Assembly (NCBI GenBank): GCA_016124445.1
Contig: WGNR01000008.1
Coordinates: 1 to 64,000, forward strand
Direction: 5' to 3'
DNA: 64,000 nt
Origin: a bacterium
GTDB taxonomy: Bacteria; Planctomycetota; Planctomycetia; Pirellulales; Pirellulaceae
Under the pieces are notes generated by a model that saw only the letters and a program-made list of their open reading frames with translations, was not told where the DNA came from and did not search any database. A program made the position numbers and the translations under genes. Shown piece by piece: positions 62,799 to 64,000 of the stretch (the first letter of the stretch is position 1; every line of letters begins with the position of its first letter).

Positions 62799-62979
62799 GG
62801 CGTCGATTTCTTTGAACTGGGTGAGGGGCGTACGTTTGAGACGAATAAACCGCCTAGTTTACCGCAGAATCGCGGCTGGCGTCTACGTGGGTCGCGGCCG
62901 CATTTTGCTCGTCTAGAGTCGCAAAATTGCCTAAAATGTGGACAGCAAGGTAAGACGCAGGTTCGCTCAGGAAATGCCG

Positions 62980-63822
62980 ATGCTTCGGGAAGAGATCAAC
63001 CCGTTCGAGTCGCCACAACATCAGGGAGCGATGTTCCAGCAGCCAGACGAGGAAGCTGACCGAGTCCGGTTCCAGGTGACTCAGAATGTCACGGTCTCGC
63101 CGGTTGACCCGCCAATCAGCATCTCACGTGGTCTGTTCTGGGCTCGATATCGTATCCCTATCGCGCTCGCTTGTATTCTCGGCGGGGTAATGCTCGTGGT
63201 CATTACTGTGATCGAAGCAAATCAGCCACGCTTCGATTTCAGCACTTACTTCCTAATCGTGGTGCTTTGCTTGCCAATCTTGTTGTTCTCGGTGAGTGAC
63301 ATGGTTGCCAGCCCTGACCTGGACCGTCCTTTGGCCAGGTGGCTTCGTCCTGCTGAAAAGCGATGTCGCGCGCAGACTTCAACTTGGATTGCTGCGCCGA
63401 GTTTCATGTTACTGGAAACAATCCCCGCGGCAGAGTTTCGCCCTACAATCAAAACGATTGTTGACGCAGGCTACCTGGGGATCAGTGACGACTGTCTATT
63501 TCTGGAAACAACAGAAGAATCGATCGAAATCCCGATTGAGTCCATCGCAGGATGCGATCTTGAAGTCCCCCAGGGCTTTCTGGCGAACTTCAAGCATGGT
63601 TCCGGACTGATTCATCTGATCGTTCAGTTTGAGGATGATTGTAAGAATTTCTACCTGCGTCCTGGCTACACGCGATGGTTAGCCTGGTCGCTCCGTTATC
63701 AGGTTCACGCTTCAATAAGCCTCCACGGCCAGATTCTGGAACTCTGCCGGAAGCGAAACCGCCTGCGTCCTTCAGAAGACGCAGTCGTCACCGCGACCAT
63801 TAGCAACGAGTCGGTGGAATGA
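62980..63822 (+). CDS. Membrane protein with NPFESP motif, function unknown
   Basis: The protein is about 280 aa with an N-terminal hydrophilic stretch containing INPFESPQHQ, then two hydrophobic helices (about 60-80 and 90-110). A soluble domain follows, with IVDAGYLGISDDCLFLETTEES. The function is unknown. The frame is open from 62938 (GTG). I place the start at the ATG at 62980, where AGGAA lies 6 bases upstream; an ATG at 62974 is an alternative. Its stop overlaps the start of a paralogous gene (ATGA), so the two are translationally coupled. Confidence 0.65.
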   Translation: MLREEINPFESPQHQGAMFQQPDEEADRVRFQVTQNVTVSPVDPPISISRGLFWARYRIPIALACILGGVMLVVITVIEANQPRFDFSTYFLIVVLCLPILLFSVSDMVASPDLDRPLARWLRPAEKRCRAQTSTWIAAPSFMLLETIPAAEFRPTIKTIVDAGYLGISDDCLFLETTEESIEIPIESIAGCDLEVPQGFLANFKHGSGLIHLIVQFEDDCKNFYLRPGYTRWLAWSLRYQVHASISLHGQILELCRKRNRLRPSEDAVVTATISNESVE

Positions 63823-64000
63823 TGGCGCATCCTTATTCCAAAGAAAAGCCAACGCATGAGGATGAGGTCAACCCGTTTGAGTCGCCGCATCAACTCGAGA
63901 AGATGCACAAGGATCTTGATCCGGAAGAGGAACAGTACCATTTCGAGGTGACCGCTAGTGCCGCCATCGAGCCAACAGCGTCTCCAATCGATTTCGAGCG
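63819..64000 (+). CDS. NPFESP-motif membrane protein paralog, partial (cut by right edge)
   Basis: The start codon ATG at 63819-63821 overlaps the stop of the previous gene (ATGA). The first 60 codons are visible and open to the window end. They repeat the plan of the upstream gene: EVNPFESPHQ, a short acidic run, then YHFEVTASAAIEPTASPIDF, against INPFESPQHQ, RVRFQVTQNVTVSPVDPPI. It is therefore a tandem paralog and presumably also a membrane protein. The rest lies outside the window. Confidence 0.75.
   Translation, partial: MMAHPYSKEKPTHEDEVNPFESPHQLEKMHKDLDPEEEQYHFEVTASAAIEPTASPIDFE

Overview
The window looks like a chromosomal segment of a planctomycete, most likely of the Pirellulaceae type. 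The evidence is protein content: DUF1559 proteins with pilin-like N-termini, a PVC-type cytochrome c/beta-propeller protein, a secreted ThuA-domain protein, a CxPxR sulfatase, an NPCBM-domain protein, and many secreted or lipid-anchored proteins with no clear relatives. Genes are short-spaced, lie on both strands, and sit in moderately GC-rich DNA. I saw no rRNA, tRNA, CRISPR array or prophage. One mobile element is visible, an IS110-family transposase tail at the extreme left edge.

Layout. 1-6.9 kb: the IS110 tail, then nusB, ribH, rho, coaE and polA, all on the minus strand. 7-11.4 kb: a membrane-anchored coiled-coil protein, a YbjQ-type protein, and a HEAT-repeat protein paired with a small membrane protein. 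11.7-15.1 kb: a phosphodiesterase-like protein, a TIM-barrel protein and a UbiA-type prenyltransferase, a set that resembles part of the ebo cluster. 15.2-22.1 kb: clpX, a short membrane protein, a KDPG aldolase, a zinc-ribbon/DUF1559 protein, a secreted protein with an internal duplication, and holA. 22.3-34.8 kb: a lipoprotein carrying a BlaI-like winged helix, a sarcosine-oxidase-like flavoenzyme, a polysaccharide co-polymerase, the ThuA and PVC-cytochrome genes as a divergent pair, a polyprenyl-phosphate sugar transferase, an AsmA-like protein, tpx and a BON protein. 34.9-41 kb: a TPR protein, a sulfatase, a small lipoprotein and a DUF1559 pseudopilin. 41.2-47.3 kb: alaS, recA, thpR and a PfkB kinase. 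47.5-57.5 kb: an NPCBM/degenerate-protease protein, a lipoprotein, a glycosylasparaginase-family enzyme, a membrane protein, an RlmI-like methyltransferase with gltX, and a membrane protein with a repeated WFSWG-type tail. 57.7-64 kb: an FAA-hydrolase-family enzyme, a multidomain c-di-GMP signalling protein, glycyl-tRNA synthetase, and two translationally coupled paralogous membrane proteins, the second cut by the right edge.

How genes fit together. Housekeeping genes (transcription termination, replication and repair, translation, CoA and riboflavin synthesis, proteolysis) are interleaved with planctomycete envelope genes. Probable operons are the HEAT protein with the small membrane protein (3 bp between them), gltX with the methyltransferase (8 bp), the PfkB kinase with thpR (27 bp), the DUF1559 protein with the small lipoprotein (22 bp), and the coupled pair at the right edge. 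The best candidates for unusual biology are the ebo-like trio, the lipoprotein with an embedded DNA-binding-type fold, the NPCBM/pseudo-protease fusion, the HD-PAS-GGDEF protein that has lost the GYP motif, and the WFSWG-repeat membrane protein. All calls come from reading the sequence; no database search was run.
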